A stretch of 24,848 nucleotides of DNA, taken from NCBI GenBank assembly GCA_027011725.1, contig JALUZQ010000152.1:1-24848 (forward strand), written 5' to 3'. This DNA comes from Sulfurimonas sp. Lineage in GTDB: Bacteria; Campylobacterota; Campylobacteria; Campylobacterales; Sulfurimonadaceae. The translations under genes and the position numbers were made by a program. The notes beneath the pieces are model-generated. The model saw only the letters and a program-made list of their open reading frames with translations, had not been told where the DNA came from and searched no databases. Shown piece by piece: positions 22,603-24,848 of the stretch. The first letter of the stretch is position 1; every line of letters starts with the position of its first letter.

Positions 22603-24848
22603 ATGAAAAAAAGTTTTTTCTTTATAATTTTTTTATTTCTTACAGCTCTGCTTTTTTCTGGATGTGGTGGAAGCAGCAGTTCATCAACTAGCTCAGATAC
22701 TCCCCAAGAGGGTACAACCCCTCCCTACTTTACTTCTGAGGGTATAGTGTATGTAGAAGAAAATGAACTCTACGCGCTTACTCTGCATGCCTCCTCTGAA
22801 AATAACATTACATATTCGATTAGTGATGGCGACAGTGCCGAGTTCACTGTAGATGCCCTAAGTGGTGAAGTGACCTTTAAGACTGCACCTGATTATGAAA
22901 CGAAACAGAGCTATGGATTTACTGCACATGCAAATGATGGTGTGTATGATGTGACACAAAATGTCATCATCTACATCGTTGATATCGATGAAAGTGTACC
23001 GAAGTTTGTATCTGCCAATGAAGTAAGTGTTGCTGAAAATCAGCGCAAGGCAATTAATCTGCGAGCGACAGATGAACATGCAGTTACCTACTCCTTAAGC
23101 GGTGGAGACAGCGCTGCGTTTGATATAAATACAACAACGGGAAATGTTCTCTTTAAAGTTGCACCTGACTATGAAACGAAGCATACGTATACTTTTACGG
23201 CCAGAGCAAGTGATGGAACAAATGTAGGTACGCAAAATGTCATCATACATATTATAGATATCGATGAGACAGTCCCTGTTTTTACTTCTGCAGCGAACAT
23301 TAGCGTGCCGGAGAAGAAATTTAGTGAAATTGTACTCAAAGCTACTGATGAACATCCTCTTGTCTACTCCATTATAGGAGGAGATGCCCTACAGTTCAAT
23401 CTCAACAAAATAACGGGAAAACTCACTTTTAAAAATCTACCCGATTATGAAACGAAAAATAGTTATACGTTTACGGCGAGAGCGAGCGATGGGACAAATA
23501 CAGCAACGCAGGATATGACGATACATATTACAAACGTTGATGAAAGCCCGCCAAATTTTGTCTCTGCAAACATGGTAACGGTAAAAGAGAATCAGCTAAA
23601 CGCAATTATGCTCAGTGCTACCGATGACAGTCCTTTGACATACTCCATAAGCGGTGGAGACAGTGCAAGTTTTGATGTGAACGCTACGAGTGGACTTGTG
23701 AGTTTTAAGAGTGCACCTGATTATGAGACGAAAAATGTCTATACATTTACGGCTGCCGTGAGTGACGGTACTTATGTGACCACGCAGGATGTGACCATCA
23801 AAATACGAGATGTAGATGAGAATCTGCCGGTCTTTACATCACCTCAAAATGTTACAGTCAAAGAGAACCAGCTTGATGCCATTACACTAAGTGCAACAGA
23901 TGACAATAACATCACATATGCCATCAGTGGAGGAGATAGCACAGCTTTCAATATAGATGCAATCACAGGGGTAGTGACTTTTAAAACAGCATCCGATTAT
24001 GAGAGTAAAAACTCTTACAGTTTTACAGCAGAGGTAAGTGATGGGACAAATAGAGTGACGCAAAGTGTTACCATAAGCATAGCCGATGTAGATGAGGCAG
24101 CACCGGTTTTTACTTCTGAAGCAAATGTCACTGTAGAAGAGAATCAACTGAGTGCACTTACACTTGAAGCAACAGATGATGGGAATGTTACCTACTCCAT
24201 CAGCGGTGCTGACAGCGCTGCGTTTAATTTAGATGTAACAAGCGGGGAAGTGACTTTTAAAACGGCACCCGATTATGAGACAAAAAATTTGTATACCTTT
24301 CAAGCAAGTGCAAGTGATGGAGTCAATATTAGTACACAAAATGTGAATATACACATAAGTAACGTCGATGAAAGTGCGCCGAATTTTATATCTGCACAGA
24401 GTGTCAGTGTAGAGGAAAATCAACTGAGTGCCATCACACTCAAAGCGACAGATGACAATAATATTACGTATGCAATCAGTGGCGGTGATAGCGCAGACTT
24501 CAATGTAGATGCAACAACGGGGGTAGTTACTTTCAAAACAGCACCTGATTATGAGAGTAAAAATGTTTACACTTTTAGCGCAAGTGCAAATGATGGTACC
24601 TATGTTACTACGCAAGATATCACTATAAACATCAAAGATGTCGATGAAGATGTACCTGTTTTTGTTTCAGCAGATAGCGCAGAGGTAGATGAAAATCAAT
24701 TAGATGCAATCACTCTACGTGCTTCAGATGAGAATAACATCACTTACTCCATAAGCGGTACAGACAGTTCAGAGTTTAACCTAAACGCAGTAACAGGTGT
24801 AGTAACATTCAAATCAGCTCCTGACTATGAGACAAAAAACTCTTATAC
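22603..24848 (+). CDS. Cadherin-like repeat lipoprotein (3' end outside window)
   Basis: An open frame from ATG 22603 to the window edge, at least 748 residues. Residues 1-21 are a lipoprotein signal with lipobox LFSGC (C21), followed by a Ser/Gly/Thr linker. From residue 41 on, the protein is a run of 92-residue cadherin-like domains, each with a PxFxS start, xENQLxAI, ATDDNNITYxISGGDS, FxxxxxTGxVTFK, APDYETKNxYTF, SDG and a closing DVDE. The acidic EN, DDNN and DxDE positions fit calcium binding between domains. Seven full copies and part of an eighth are seen. A surface or adhesion role is likely from the architecture; the ligand is unknown. Not connected to the nos genes by any sequence evidence. 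Confidence 0.9.
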   Translation, partial: MKKSFFFIIFLFLTALLFSGCGGSSSSSTSSDTPQEGTTPPYFTSEGIVYVEENELYALTLHASSENNITYSISDGDSAEFTVDALSGEVTFKTAPDYETKQSYGFTAHANDGVYDVTQNVIIYIVDIDESVPKFVSANEVSVAENQRKAINLRATDEHAVTYSLSGGDSAAFDINTTTGNVLFKVAPDYETKHTYTFTARASDGTNVGTQNVIIHIIDIDETVPVFTSAANISVPEKKFSEIVLKATDEHPLVYSIIGGDALQFNLNKITGKLTFKNLPDYETKNSYTFTARASDGTNTATQDMTIHITNVDESPPNFVSANMVTVKENQLNAIMLSATDDSPLTYSISGGDSASFDVNATSGLVSFKSAPDYETKNVYTFTAAVSDGTYVTTQDVTIKIRDVDENLPVFTSPQNVTVKENQLDAITLSATDDNNITYAISGGDSTAFNIDAITGVVTFKTASDYESKNSYSFTAEVSDGTNRVTQSVTISIADVDEAAPVFTSEANVTVEENQLSALTLEATDDGNVTYSISGADSAAFNLDVTSGEVTFKTAPDYETKNLYTFQASASDGVNISTQNVNIHISNVDESAPNFISAQSVSVEENQLSAITLKATDDNNITYAISGGDSADFNVDATTGVVTFKTAPDYESKNVYTFSASANDGTYVTTQDITINIKDVDEDVPVFVSADSAEVDENQLDAITLRASDENNITYSISGTDSSEFNLNAVTGVVTFKSAPDYETKNSY
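22723..24848 (+). repeat. Tandem 276-bp coding repeats (7.7 copies seen)
   Basis: Copies begin at 22723, 22999, 23275, 23551, 23827, 24103, 24379 and 24655. The PDYE(T/S)K motif recurs at exactly 276-bp steps (22891, 23167, 23443, 23719, 23995, 24271, 24547, 24823) without a single indel. Copies differ at many bases, so this is an old, diverged array held at constant domain length rather than a recent expansion. The array continues past the window. Confidence 0.92.

Noticed and set aside
23095..24615. Several minus-strand open frames with similar cysteine-rich translations
   Set aside because: They are shadows of the 276-bp repeats; because the period is a multiple of three, the same antisense frame stays open in each copy.
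22723..24848. Regularly spaced repeats as a CRISPR array
   Set aside because: The period is 276 bp, the repeats are coding and diverged, and there are no short identical repeats with unique spacers.

Overview
The window reads as an AT-rich chromosome segment of a free-living member of the Campylobacterota, most like Sulfurimonas or a close relative. The signs are low GC, frequent TTG start codons, a thrS-infC pair not followed by rpmI-rplT, and an atypical (clade II) nitrous-oxide reductase cluster whose NosZ has a Sec signal peptide and a C-terminal cytochrome c domain, as in Wolinella and Sulfurimonas. The genus is inferred from gene content; no database was searched.

Layout. (1) 1-1688: the 3' end of a gene, translationally coupled to a membrane-associated GTPase of the DUF3482 type. 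(2) 1704-2111: four tRNA genes on the minus strand (Gly-GCC, Leu-UAA, Cys-GCA, Ser-UGA in transcription order) behind a clear sigma-70 promoter. (3) 2264-6284: a housekeeping operon ilvD-thrS-infC. (4) 6360-8429: a three-gene unit encoding a small exported protein, a Crp/Fnr-family regulator without an FNR-type cysteine cluster, and a two-TM coiled-coil membrane protein. (5) 8535-19832: nosZ, then a tightly packed run nosB-nosD-nosG-nosC1-nosC2-nosH-nosF-nosY-nosL-like-PAS-second nosD. (6) 19819-20265, minus strand: a lipoprotein NosL with the CxxCxM motif, convergent with the second nosD. (7) 20374-21699, minus: a YajR-like MFS transporter. (8) 21827-22417: rdgB. (9) 22603 to the end: a lipoprotein of cadherin-like repeats with an exact 276-bp period, running off the window.

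How the genes work together. The central 14 kb is a N2O respiration island. NosZ reduces N2O to N2 in the periplasm. NosG, NosH, NosC1, NosC2 and NosB probably carry electrons from the quinone pool. NosD, NosF, NosY and NosL mature the copper sites. No nosR or nosX is present. Four promoters (before the exported-protein/regulator unit, nosZ, nosB and the minus-strand nosL) each carry an FNR/DNR-like box TTGAC-N4-(G/A)T(C/T)A(A/T), placed 22-23 bp before a -10 hexamer, the class II (-41.5) position. The Crp/Fnr gene inside the island is the obvious candidate regulator and would then also regulate itself.

Parts of the island that look under-described are the regulator plus membrane coiled-coil plus exported-protein unit, an Aer/CetB-like stand-alone PAS protein inside the nos run, a second divergent NosD, and a NosL-like protein without cysteines alongside a normal NosL.
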